From assembly GCA_022574595.1 (NCBI GenBank), contig JACZRS010000012.1:21239-85238 (forward strand): a stretch of DNA of 64,000 nucleotides, in the 5' to 3' direction. Source of the stretch: Planctomycetota bacterium. GTDB lineage: Bacteria; Planctomycetota; Phycisphaerae; Phycisphaerales; SM1A02. Positions 27,394 through 35,611 of this stretch are shown piece after piece (the first letter of the stretch is position 1; each line of letters opens with the position of its first letter). A program made the position numbers and the translations under genes. Below the pieces are notes generated by a model. The model ran no database searches and was not told where the DNA came from. It saw only the letters and a program-made list of their open reading frames with translations.

Positions 27394-28533
27394 CTATGTG
27401 GTAACTCCCGCCGATTGTGAAACAATCCTTGCGATTTCCTCAGCCACTTCCAGTGTGGTGTTGCTTAAACCCACATCGTAAGTACCTATCTTGTGGTCTT
27501 TTATAACCTTTGCGATTGCGTTATCCAGTTTGGTTGCTAGTTCGTCTTCTTTGAGCCAATCGAACATTAGCTTGACAGTAAATAGCATGGCCATGGGGTT
27601 TACTTTGTACATCCCATCATATTTCGGAGCTGAACCGTGGGTTGGTTCAAAGACTGCGTAGTCATCGCCGATGTTTGCAGAGGATGCGAATCCGAGACCG
27701 CCTATAAGACCTGCGCATAGATCTGAAAGAATGTCGCCGAACATATTTTCTGCCACCAGCACATCGTAATTCTGTGGGTTTTTAATCATCCACATGCAAA
27801 TCGCATCGATGTTGGCTTCCCAAAGTGGGATATTGGGATAATCCTTTGCTACGTCCCTTGCAACGCGCGTCATCAAGCCACCAGTTTCGCGCAGAACGTT
27901 GGGCTTTTCGACAAGCGTTACGCTTTTACGATTATGAGTTTTGGCATACTCAAAGGCCTGGCGACAAATTGATTCGCAGCCTTGCTTTGACATTATTCGT
28001 GTTGAGAGCGCGACATTTTCCAAACCCTTATCTTTCCACTTAACCATTTTGGGATTATCGCACATTGCAGTGTAGACTTTTTCTGGTAGTGGGAACCACT
28101 CGACTCCGCCATACATTCCCTCGGTGTTTTCACGAAATACCACAAGATCGATATCATCACGATAGTTCAGCGGATTGCCGGGGTAAGCTTTGCATGGGCG
28201 AAGGTTGGTGTGCAGATTAAATAGTTGGCGCAGTCTTACGATTGGGCTGAAGTAAACTAAGCCTTTATCACGCAGCTCTGGTGCAAGTTCTTCATCAGCT
28301 TCATCGCGCGGCTTGGAGGTGATGGCACCGAACAGCGCGCAATCTGTTTGCTTTAGAATATCGATAGTGCGTTGAGGCAGCGGATCGCCTTCCTTGCACC
28401 AGAAATCCCAACCGATATCCGCTGGAATATACTCAGCATCAAATTTCAAAGCATCAAGGACAATGCGCGCAGCTTCCATGACATCGTTTCCGACACCATC
28501 GCCAGGCATCCAGGCAATTTTATATTTTGGCAT
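27394..28533 (-). CDS. Isocitrate/homoisocitrate/isopropylmalate dehydrogenase family enzyme
   Basis: The family start MPKYKIAWMPGDG fixes ATG 28533 (379 residues); the frame to 28668 is not conserved. It is a beta-decarboxylating NAD(P) dehydrogenase: substrate Arg motif SPIVRLRQLFNLHTNLRP, Tyr in RENTEGMYGG, Lys in LVEKPNVLRE, metal-binding Asp in NMFGDILSDLCAGL and cofactor loop EPTHGSAPKYDG. The residue three before the LRxxxxLxxNLRP block is Val, whereas Thermus homoisocitrate dehydrogenase has the Arg needed for isocitrate use, so isocitrate is not assured. It sits 1.3 kb from a homoaconitase-like gene on the same strand, which makes homoisocitrate or isocitrate the best guesses. Confidence 0.88.
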   Translation of the reverse strand: MPKYKIAWMPGDGVGNDVMEAARIVLDALKFDAEYIPADIGWDFWCKEGDPLPQRTIDILKQTDCALFGAITSKPRDEADEELAPELRDKGLVYFSPIVRLRQLFNLHTNLRPCKAYPGNPLNYRDDIDLVVFRENTEGMYGGVEWFPLPEKVYTAMCDNPKMVKWKDKGLENVALSTRIMSKQGCESICRQAFEYAKTHNRKSVTLVEKPNVLRETGGLMTRVARDVAKDYPNIPLWEANIDAICMWMIKNPQNYDVLVAENMFGDILSDLCAGLIGGLGFASSANIGDDYAVFEPTHGSAPKYDGMYKVNPMAMLFTVKLMFDWLKEDELATKLDNAIAKVIKDHKIGTYDVGLSNTTLEVAEEIARIVSQSAGVTT

Positions 28534-28643
28534 ATTTAAGAGTGAATGGAGATCAATAGAGGTAGAATGAATTACAATTAAACAACGGCTGAGAGTATAG
28601 CAGGTTGCTGACAATTGTTTTAAGGCTGCAATACACCTAACTA

Positions 28644-29516
28644 ATGAGCAAAACTGACTTTCAATCATTGTGGGATTACAACGATGCAGCAGGTTCGGAA
28701 GCTAAATTTCGAATGCTGCTGGCAGAGACATCAGCGGAAACGGATAAATCCTTTCACGCAGAGGTGCTAACACAGATTGCGCGAGCGCAGGGGTTGCAGC
28801 GGAAGTTTGATGAGGCACATGCAATACTCGATCAAGCCCAGACAATGATTAGAGAAGATATGTATGGGCCGCAGGTGCGTATGTTATTAGAACGAGGCCG
28901 AGTGTTTAATTCTTCTGGTAGTAAAGATAAGGCCAAGCCGTTATTTGTTGAGGCCTGGGAGTTAGCATCACACAATGGCCTTGATGGATTAGCAGTTGAT
29001 GCAGCACACATGATCGCGATTGTTGAAGATGCTGAAGAAGCCTTTAAGTGGAATCAAAAGGCTCTTGATCTTGCAAACTCTTCGGCGGAACCTGATGCAA
29101 AGCGATGGAAGGGATCACTTTGCAACAATATCGGCTGGACGCATCATGGTAATGGTGATTTTGATACAGCTCTTAAATATTTTCAGCAGGCATTAGATCA
29201 TCGCATAGATCAAGGCAAGGTTGAGGAAACTAGAATGGCGCAATGGTGTGTTGCGCGATGTTTAAGATCGCTTGGCCGAGTTGAAGAAGCTCTATCGAAA
29301 CAAAGGGAATTAGAGAAAGAGACAGCGAATATTAAAAAACCTGATGGATATATTCCTGAAGAGATTGCAGAGTGTTTGTATGAGCTGGGGAGAGTAGATG
29401 AAGCCAGGCCGTATTTTCGCCGCGCGCATGAACTGCTATCAAAGGATTCGTGGTTATGTGAGAACGAACCAAAGCGGATTGAGCGGTTGAAGGAATTGGG
29501 TAGTGCTAAGCAATAA
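28644..29516 (+). CDS. Tetratricopeptide-repeat protein
   Basis: A 290-residue cytoplasmic protein built from about six TPR-like helix pairs: AQGLQRKFDEAHAILDQAQT, DKAKPLFVEAWELA, NNIGWTHHGNGDFDTALKYF, CLRSLGRVEEALSKQRELEK and CLYELGRVDEARPYFRRAHE. No catalytic or DNA-binding domain is present, so it is a protein-protein adaptor. It is divergent from the dehydrogenase gene (about 110 bases between starts) and overlaps the convergent zinc-finger gene by 11 bases. No Shine-Dalgarno site is evident. Confidence 0.85.
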   Translation: MSKTDFQSLWDYNDAAGSEAKFRMLLAETSAETDKSFHAEVLTQIARAQGLQRKFDEAHAILDQAQTMIREDMYGPQVRMLLERGRVFNSSGSKDKAKPLFVEAWELASHNGLDGLAVDAAHMIAIVEDAEEAFKWNQKALDLANSSAEPDAKRWKGSLCNNIGWTHHGNGDFDTALKYFQQALDHRIDQGKVEETRMAQWCVARCLRSLGRVEEALSKQRELEKETANIKKPDGYIPEEIAECLYELGRVDEARPYFRRAHELLSKDSWLCENEPKRIERLKELGSAKQ

Positions 29517-29814
29517 TCATGCCCGCTATGAATCCGGTTGCGAAATCATTGTTGCCGGTGCTGTTAACTGCATTCTGTAGAAGCAACAGCTCCCCTTCAT
29601 CAAGCCAATGCCCGTTGCAGGTTGGGCACTTGTCAACTATGACATTGCAAATGATCTTCTTTTGCATTTGCGATCCATCAACAGGACAAACGCGAGCTTC
29701 CTCACGCTCAATCTGCAATTTCAATTCGCAGCCTTGACACGTTGGCAGCCCCTCGACTTTATTGCGTGTACTTTCTGTTCCGCAGCGAACGCACTTGCTT
29801 TTGAATAAACCCAT
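29506..29814 (-). CDS. Zinc-ribbon (TFIIB-like zf) protein
   Basis: A 102-residue protein with AGGGA before its ATG. It has two Cys pairs in the first part (CVRCGTES, CQGCELK) and a zf-TFIIB motif CPVDGSQMQKK...DKCPTCNGHWLDEGEL, a signature of a small widespread bacterial family of unknown function. The C-terminus ends in a short hydrophobic run (FATGFIAGMIIA). It lies 39 bases after the homoaconitase-like gene on the same strand and may be cotranscribed with it. Confidence 0.85.
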   Translation of the reverse strand: MGLFKSKCVRCGTESTRNKVEGLPTCQGCELKLQIEREEARVCPVDGSQMQKKIICNVIVDKCPTCNGHWLDEGELLLLQNAVNSTGNNDFATGFIAGMIIA

Positions 29815-29853
29815 GTTGATTCCCTAAATATGAAGTTAGATTTTGTCTCATCA

Positions 29854-31953
29854 TTATAGGCGCTGTTTGACCATTGCCTCCACGCCGCCGCTAACGATTA
29901 GTTCCTGTGCGACGGTACTTAGTGGCGAGAAGACGTATTTTTTATCCTGCATAGTTATCATTGATGCAGCGAAATCGATAGAAATCTCCGGGCCGGGGAT
30001 AGTAGCTTTACTACCCTCTCCCTTCAGGCTCCCCTCTCCCCTTGGGAGAGGGGTTGGGGTCTCCATAGGCGACTCGCCTGGCCGAGGTGAGGGTCTTTCA
30101 TCTTCTTTTTGTGCTTTTCGACCAGATTTAACTTCCGAAGAACCCTCACCCGTCTCGCTGCGCGAGCCACCCTCTCCCAAGGGGAGAGGGGAAGAATACT
30201 GAGCAAGAAGTGCATCGTACAACTCCGGGCTTTCCATCACCAAGAAACCATTATTAAAAGCGTTGCGTTTATATGTTTGACTAAATGATGCTGCTATCAC
30301 ACATTGGATTCCTCGAAGTCTTAAGCAGGTTGCTGCTTGTTCACGTGATGAACCTGTGCCGAAGTTTCGGCCTGCGATGATGATGTCCCCTTTCTGCGCT
30401 ATCTCATTAAAGTTGGGATCGTAGTTGGCCATGGAAGCAGCAGCCATTTCATTTTCACTAACATCATCGCGGTAAGTCAGTTTGCCTGAATATATGCCAT
30501 CTGTATTTAGATTATCAACTGGTAATAGCAGTGACCTACCAACCATTGTTCGTGGGAATTCATCTAATATTTTAACGATGCCTGCATCACGTTTTAGTTC
30601 GTTAACTTTTATTGAAAAATTCGGTTTAGTGTTTTCGTATTCGTGTGGCGAACATATGTAGCCAGCAAGCGCAGACGCAGCTACAACTGCGGGGCTACCT
30701 AAATACGCTTTGGCATCGCGTGAACCCATGCGTCCCTTGAAGTTGCGATTTGTTGCGCTGATGCAAACCTCACCCGGCTGAAGTGTGCCGCGCCCCAGAC
30801 CTATACATGGCCCACAACCGCTGGGTAAAGGTATGGCACCTGCATCGATCAAACTCTGCCAATCGCCGTTTGTTTCCGCTTGGGCTTGTACATCTGCCGA
30901 TGCAGCCGCTACGTAAAATTCCACTCCTTGTGCAACGCTTTTTCCTTTAACAATTGCCGCCGCCTCAGCGAGGTCTTCCAAACGAGCATTAACACAGCTC
31001 AGCAAGTAAGCCTTATTGATCCTTACCTTTTGCTCTTGTATATCCGGTAAAGCGTGCATTACTTTTACATGGTCCGGACCCGAAACATGCGGAATTACTG
31101 TTGTAATATCGAGAGTTAGCTCTACTGCATATTGAGCGCCGGAATCAGCTTCTAATTTATCAGTGAGCCAATCATCTATATCAGTTCGGGAGTAACGTGG
31201 TGTGTTCTTAGAAGCTAAATAATCCGCTCGGCCATAGAGATAATCACGCAACACTTCATCGAAGGGAAACACGCCGCCCAGCGCCCCCCACTCGGTTGTC
31301 ATGTTGGCGATGCTTAAGCGTTGATCCATTGATAGGTTGGCAATGCCATCACCAGTAAATTCGACAATCATGTTTAGAACTTCATCGTTATTGAATAAGC
31401 CGCACAGGGCTATGATTATGTCTTTACCCACCACGCCCGGAAGTAACTGCCCGCTTAGCTTTACCTGGGCAATTAGGGGGATCTGCCACCACGTTTGGCC
31501 GGTGGCCCAGATGCAGGCTGCATCGGTACGGACAACTGGCGTGCCTAGTGCTGCAACTGCGCCATAAAGATTCGAATGTGAATCACTACCAACAACCAAA
31601 CTACCGGGCGTAACGTAACCTTGCTCGACCATGACCTGGTGGCTGATACCTGTTCCGGGCGGATAGAAATCTATGCCATGCTTCTTGGCAAACGCTTCGA
31701 TCTTTGCGTACTTAGCAAGATTTTCCGGCGAAGTGTTTTGTATATCGTGATCGATAGCAAATACCGGCTGGGTTGGATCATGAATCTTTGTCGCACCAAT
31801 ATTGGCAAACTTGCCCATCACCGCAGAAGTGTTGTCGTGAGTCATGATGTGCTTGGGTTTTATATTTACAAAATCGCCTGTGTAAACAAGCTGGCCAGCA
31901 TCAAGCCCAGTAGCGAAACAAGTAGCAATTTTTTCAACAAGTGTTTGTGGCAT
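29854..31953 (-). CDS. Single-chain homoaconitase (Lys4-like)/aconitase-family hydratase with an in-frame repeat insertion
   Basis: A 699-residue hydro-lyase with large and small aconitase domains in one chain, in the order LeuC-LeuD. It strongly recalls fungal homoaconitase Lys4: IWATGQTWWQIP, ALCGLFNNDEVLN, IANMTTEWGALGGVFP, LPSGCGPCIGLG, SATNRNFKGRMGS, DNLNTDGIYSGKLTYRDDV and GTGSSREQAATCLRLRG. The cluster Cys residues are in LLSCVNARLED and SGCGPC. Residues about 588-648 (from SPLPLGEGG through TPLPRGEGS) are translated palindromic repeat, inserted in frame near the end of the small domain. Without them it is about 639 residues. Substrate may be homoaconitate/homocitrate or aconitate/citrate. 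A membrane-protein gene lies 12 bases upstream. Confidence 0.9.
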   Translation of the reverse strand: MPQTLVEKIATCFATGLDAGQLVYTGDFVNIKPKHIMTHDNTSAVMGKFANIGATKIHDPTQPVFAIDHDIQNTSPENLAKYAKIEAFAKKHGIDFYPPGTGISHQVMVEQGYVTPGSLVVGSDSHSNLYGAVAALGTPVVRTDAACIWATGQTWWQIPLIAQVKLSGQLLPGVVGKDIIIALCGLFNNDEVLNMIVEFTGDGIANLSMDQRLSIANMTTEWGALGGVFPFDEVLRDYLYGRADYLASKNTPRYSRTDIDDWLTDKLEADSGAQYAVELTLDITTVIPHVSGPDHVKVMHALPDIQEQKVRINKAYLLSCVNARLEDLAEAAAIVKGKSVAQGVEFYVAAASADVQAQAETNGDWQSLIDAGAIPLPSGCGPCIGLGRGTLQPGEVCISATNRNFKGRMGSRDAKAYLGSPAVVAASALAGYICSPHEYENTKPNFSIKVNELKRDAGIVKILDEFPRTMVGRSLLLPVDNLNTDGIYSGKLTYRDDVSENEMAAASMANYDPNFNEIAQKGDIIIAGRNFGTGSSREQAATCLRLRGIQCVIAASFSQTYKRNAFNNGFLVMESPELYDALLAQYSSPLPLGEGGSRSETGEGSSEVKSGRKAQKEDERPSPRPGESPMETPTPLPRGEGSLKGEGSKATIPGPEISIDFAASMITMQDKKYVFSPLSTVAQELIVSGGVEAMVKQRL
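30013..30191. repeat. Palindromic repeat element E inserted in a coding region
   Basis: CCCCTCTCCCCTTGGGAGAGGG at 30031-30052 recurs exactly, inverted, at 30170-30191, with about 117 bases between. Its core resembles the CCCTCTCCC...GGGAGAGGG element at 36239-36262. The segment contains 13 bases (GTCTCCATAGGCG, 30059-30071) shared in reverse with dispersed repeat D copy 2. It keeps the homoaconitase-like frame open for about 60 codons. Confidence 0.85.
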
Positions 31954-31965
31954 AAATCTAATGTA

Positions 31966-32901
31966 TCAAACCTTAACAGAAGGCGACAGTTCAGAATCTT
32001 GCTCCATTAATTCCAATCGTGGATTGGGATGCATCCAACGCTGCCAAAGCCTTATAAATTCCGGATCACGGACGCTTTCGAACATAAAATCATAATCTTT
32101 GGTTGGGCCAAGCAATCGAACATAAAGTGTTCCCAGTGGTCTATTCTTCTTCATGCGCAACAAAATAATTGAATCTGCTATCGTCCATTTTTGTTTACGC
32201 TTATGTGAACTCACCCAACCCAGGCCTACCAACAACGAACGATATTCATTTCTTATGAAAGGTAATCTCTCACGCAAGATTGATATGTTTGGTAATAAAA
32301 ACACAATAATGTAGATGACAAATGCAGCAGAAAGCCAACTTCCTTTTATGGCGCTATAAGTGAGAATAACAGTCATAAAAACAATCACTAAAGTGAAATG
32401 TTTATCTTTCATGGGCATACTTGATTGCAGCAATTCCTGCTCAAGCAATTCATCGTGAAGTTCGATTGATTGGATCTCATCTTGCAATAATGGATCAACT
32501 AAGGCCTTTATGCTGGGCAATTGATCTTTAGCCAACCCTCCTTTGGTTTCACTAATTGTTCGATCAATTATTTCCAGAACTTCCGTAGATTCATCAGATG
32601 TGAGGTTACTTGCGCCAAAGCTGATTGACTTGAGGCGCTTGCGTTCCAGTCTTTGATTATTAATTATAAATAAATATAAATAAACAATCTGAATAAAGAT
32701 GGCGCATCCCATTATTGCAAATGAAGTGTTTTTATCTGTTGGAATAGGTAATAGCAGAATTACTGGGATTGCGATAATTAGAAAGAAAAACAAATTTAAA
32801 GTTGTACGCATAGTGGAGCTGATAGCCCGAGGAACTGGTGCAAAGAGTATCTGCTGCTCTTCTACCATCACTACGGTTTCATTGCCCTCAGCTTGCCCCA
32901 T
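31966..32901 (-). CDS. Hypothetical membrane protein (311 aa)
   Basis: Two pairs of membrane segments (about residues 33-52 LNLFFFLIIAIPVILLLPI, 63-82 GCAIFIQIVYLYLFII, and 175-210 LVIVFMTVILTYSAI, AAFVIYIIVFLLPNI) flank a charged cytoplasmic region. The C-terminal 90 residues are soluble and contain WVSSHKRKQKWTIADSIIL and FIRLWQRWMHPNP. I recognise no family. TATACT stands six bases before the ATG, which fits a leaderless transcript. The stop is 12 bases before the homoaconitase-like start, so they are probably cotranscribed. Confidence 0.65.
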   Translation of the reverse strand: MGQAEGNETVVMVEEQQILFAPVPRAISSTMRTTLNLFFFLIIAIPVILLLPIPTDKNTSFAIMGCAIFIQIVYLYLFIINNQRLERKRLKSISFGASNLTSDESTEVLEIIDRTISETKGGLAKDQLPSIKALVDPLLQDEIQSIELHDELLEQELLQSSMPMKDKHFTLVIVFMTVILTYSAIKGSWLSAAFVIYIIVFLLPNISILRERLPFIRNEYRSLLVGLGWVSSHKRKQKWTIADSIILLRMKKNRPLGTLYVRLLGPTKDYDFMFESVRDPEFIRLWQRWMHPNPRLELMEQDSELSPSVKV

Positions 32902-32985
32902 GTGTTAAGTATAGCAGAACACATAATGGATAACCATCCACTTAATGAAGTATTTGCGCAAGTGATATTATTGAACTGTTGACTC

Positions 32986-33516
32986 TTACGCTACTATTGG
33001 TCGGCCCATTGGTTGGGTGGAATCTACCGGCTGCTGCTGCATCAGATTATGATGTCTGTGCTGCTGATTATCGTGAATACCTCGGATAATCATCAGGATC
33101 ACTATCGAAAGCGGAATGTCGATTATATCCGAAACAAGCATTACAGTTGATGCGTTTGAGAGTTGATCGAAACTGCTCGCGTTAAATGACATTCTGGTAG
33201 CAGCTTGTCCGGTGAATTGTGATAAAAGCCAAAGCGCCCACCAAGCTGGGACTAATGCTGATACTGTCTGGACTTGCCATGACTCTTTAATGTTGGGTGT
33301 ACTAGCCTGCCAAATCTCTTTCATCACCATAAACGGTTTGAAGACATTCATAATGGGTATAAAGAACCAGCCCACGCTCCAGCCTGGAGTGTATTTCATA
33401 TCATCTGCGCCTAGGCAGCGAGCGTTAGAATTAGCTCGATATATCCAGCAGCAGAAAATTACCATGAGTGGCATAAGTAAACCAAGTCGAAGCAGCGCAA
33501 TGAATCCTTGTCTCAA
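32986..33516 (-). CDS. DUF4328-type membrane protein, apparently truncated at the N-terminus
   Basis: The sequence has the DUF4328 signature: RQGFIALLRLGLL, a membrane helix, YTPGWSVGWFFIPIMNVFKP and MVMKEIWQAS, then further helices near 95 and 140. Family members usually have another membrane helix before the (E)LRQ motif. Here the frame reads ASELRQG directly after a TAA, so that helix is missing and the only start is a TTG at 33516, 14 bases from the divergent purU frame. It is either a 5'-truncated remnant or an unusually short version. Confidence 0.6.
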   Translation of the reverse strand: MRQGFIALLRLGLLMPLMVIFCCWIYRANSNARCLGADDMKYTPGWSVGWFFIPIMNVFKPFMVMKEIWQASTPNIKESWQVQTVSALVPAWWALWLLSQFTGQAATRMSFNASSFDQLSNASTVMLVSDIIDIPLSIVILMIIRGIHDNQQHRHHNLMQQQPVDSTQPMGRPIVA

Positions 33517-33530
33517 TTCGCTGGCTTAGC

Positions 33531-34415
33531 ATGCCGATAATCTCGATTATGGCTAGGCAATCTCCATGTAGTGCATCTCTGTTAATTGCATGTCCCGATG
33601 CACGCGGAATCGTTGCGGCTGTATCTGGCTTCATTGCTGAACATGGCGGGAATTTGCTGGCATCAGATCAACATACGGATTTACAGCATGGTGAATTTTT
33701 TATGCGCGCAAACTTCGAGTTGCATGATTGTGATCTTGATCGCAGCAGTTTTGACGTAGCGTGGAAACCTCTGGCAAATCGCTTTAACATGAATTGGCAC
33801 GTTCATTGGAGTGAAGATATAAAGCGCATGGCCATAATGGTTGGTAAGCAAGCGCATTGCTTGCAAGATCTAATTTGGCGCTGCAAGGCAGGTGAGCTGA
33901 ATGTACAAATCCCCATGATAATTAGTAATCACAAGACACTTGAATCGATAGCCACTGATGCAGGGATTGAGTTTTATCACTGCCCGATTGAAGATGGTGA
34001 AAAGGAAGTGCAGCAGAATAAGATTAAGAGCATAATCAACAAAGCGAATATCGATCTTGTGGTGCTTGCTCGTTATATGCAGATTCTTTCACCAGAGTTT
34101 CTTGATGGATTCGAGGATCGAATCATAAACATCCACCACAGCTTCCTGCCCGCATTTGCCGGCGGAGATCCCTATCGCCAAGCTTATGATCGTGGCGTGA
34201 AGATCATTGGGGCGACCAGCCATTATGTAACTGATGATTTAGATGATGGCCCGATCATTACGCAAGAAGTTGTGGATGTAAGCCATCGCGATTCGGTTGA
34301 TGATTTAAGACGCAAAGGCCGCGATTTGGAGCGGACAGTCTTAGCCCGTGCGGTCAGATATCACGTGCAGGATAAGATTCTGGTAAGCCAAAATAAGACT
34401 GTTGTGTTTGAATAG
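33531..34415 (+). CDS. purU: Formyltetrahydrofolate deformylase
   Basis: PurU hydrolyses 10-formyl-tetrahydrofolate to formate and tetrahydrofolate, balancing one-carbon units. The 294-residue protein has an N-terminal ACT regulatory domain (LLIACPDARGIVAAVSGFI, GGNLLASDQHTD) and a formyl-transferase-type catalytic domain with INIHHSFLPAF (Asn and His of the active site), GATSHYVTDDLDDGPIITQE (catalytic Asp) and the C-terminal DLERTVLARAVRYH. Starts at 33531 or at the inner ATG 33549 are both possible; no clear Shine-Dalgarno site distinguishes them. Histidine breakdown can feed formyl groups into this pool, and hut genes lie downstream in the window. Confidence 0.95.
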   Translation: MPIISIMARQSPCSASLLIACPDARGIVAAVSGFIAEHGGNLLASDQHTDLQHGEFFMRANFELHDCDLDRSSFDVAWKPLANRFNMNWHVHWSEDIKRMAIMVGKQAHCLQDLIWRCKAGELNVQIPMIISNHKTLESIATDAGIEFYHCPIEDGEKEVQQNKIKSIINKANIDLVVLARYMQILSPEFLDGFEDRIINIHHSFLPAFAGGDPYRQAYDRGVKIIGATSHYVTDDLDDGPIITQEVVDVSHRDSVDDLRRKGRDLERTVLARAVRYHVQDKILVSQNKTVVFE

Positions 34416-34417
34416 AA

Positions 34418-35494
34418 TCACTTGATAGATCGCAATTTGGGCAGAGGCTCCAGGCCGAGTGATTTGCGGTATTTGTTTTGTGCTGCGATCCATCCAGTAC
34501 TGGGTGCCAGCACTTGGCTTATGCCATCCGCATATTGAACACTGTAATTCCCATCTCGACTAGGTACCAAGCATAGCCCAATAATGATTTTGGGATCTTG
34601 CTTATCGTAGAGGTCAAATCGTCGACTAAGCACAAGGTCGCCTACGACTTCCCATTCACCTTTGATTGGATTCTGTTTAGCTTCGAGCCAAAGCTGTTCG
34701 TATGTTGCAGTTCCATCAACGAACTCCTGCAGCGATAGCGATCCAATTGTAATATCTTCAAGCGCTGTATCCGAACCTTCTACTAGTAAGAATTCGGCTG
34801 AAAAATAGTTCTCCACAACTAACAACTTTATCGAAGGGGGTGGCGGATTGTCTATTAGATAAATTACCAAGGCTTTGTGTGATGCACTAAGTGTAGAACT
34901 GCTATCTGCCCACCATCGAAATGATTCATATCTGCGAGCTTGTGATAAATATGATCGTGTTAACATAACACACCAAAGACTCATGAGGATTGTCCAAATC
35001 ACAACATTCATAGTGCGATATTCTTTTTTAGCAGATTTAATACCTGTCCACGCAATTGCACCTCCACCAAAAAGGCAAATAAGAAAAAGAAATCCTGGAG
35101 GTGATTTAGGTCTTCCCGCAAGTGATGGCAATATAAAATATGCGCTACCTATAAAGAAGAAGATCAGAAGTATAAGAATGCGAAATGCAAAATTTGTCGC
35201 TTTGTTATTGATTAACTTTCCTTGGATGCTCTTGCGAATAGCTATTTGCGAATCATCATCAATTAGTGGCACAACTGTTACGGATGCCCAATCGATTATC
35301 TGATCACAACCGGGACAATTCTTGTCAATCGGTCCCGGTTTATATGGGCCTAGCTTTTGTTGACAATTTGTGCAGAGAAATGCGACATGTTTTGAGTTGA
35401 ATCGCCAATCTCTTACATCAAATTCTTCGCCACACTCGGGGCAGCGCGGCTGACGCAGATTCCAAATTGGATATTCGCATTTGATGCACTTCAT
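34418..35494 (-). CDS. Membrane protein with N-terminal zinc ribbons
   Basis: A 358-residue protein starting with three CxxC zinc ribbons: CIKCEYPIWNLRQPRCPECG, FLCTNCQQ and KNCPGCDQIID. Three membrane helices follow at about residues 100-120 (FAFRILILLIFFFIGSAYFI), 132-150 and 162-180 (VVIWTILMSLWCVML). A soluble C-terminal domain of about 160 residues ends it. This plan of zinc ribbon, helices and extracytoplasmic domain is common in planctomycete genomes with no known role. It is convergent with purU with 2 bases between stops. Confidence 0.7.
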   Translation of the reverse strand: MKCIKCEYPIWNLRQPRCPECGEEFDVRDWRFNSKHVAFLCTNCQQKLGPYKPGPIDKNCPGCDQIIDWASVTVVPLIDDDSQIAIRKSIQGKLINNKATNFAFRILILLIFFFIGSAYFILPSLAGRPKSPPGFLFLICLFGGGAIAWTGIKSAKKEYRTMNVVIWTILMSLWCVMLTRSYLSQARRYESFRWWADSSSTLSASHKALVIYLIDNPPPPSIKLLVVENYFSAEFLLVEGSDTALEDITIGSLSLQEFVDGTATYEQLWLEAKQNPIKGEWEVVGDLVLSRRFDLYDKQDPKIIIGLCLVPSRDGNYSVQYADGISQVLAPSTGWIAAQNKYRKSLGLEPLPKLRSIK

Positions 35495-35568
35495 ATAAAT
35501 ATGGTATACGAGAGGGATAGGCGGAAGGTTCGCATGGAAGCGTAAGTGATTATGTATTTATGCGTCTA

Positions 35569-35596
35569 GGCGCAGCCCGCTTAAGCGGGCGGCGCC
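35569..35596. repeat. Palindromic repeat F, copy 1
   Basis: GGCGCAGCCCGCTTAAGCGG plus GCGGCGCC forms a near-perfect 28-base palindrome centred on CTTAAG. It matches 58008-58035 at 27 of 28 positions. Confidence 0.85.
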
Positions 35597-35611
35597 GGTT
35601 GTGATTAATCA

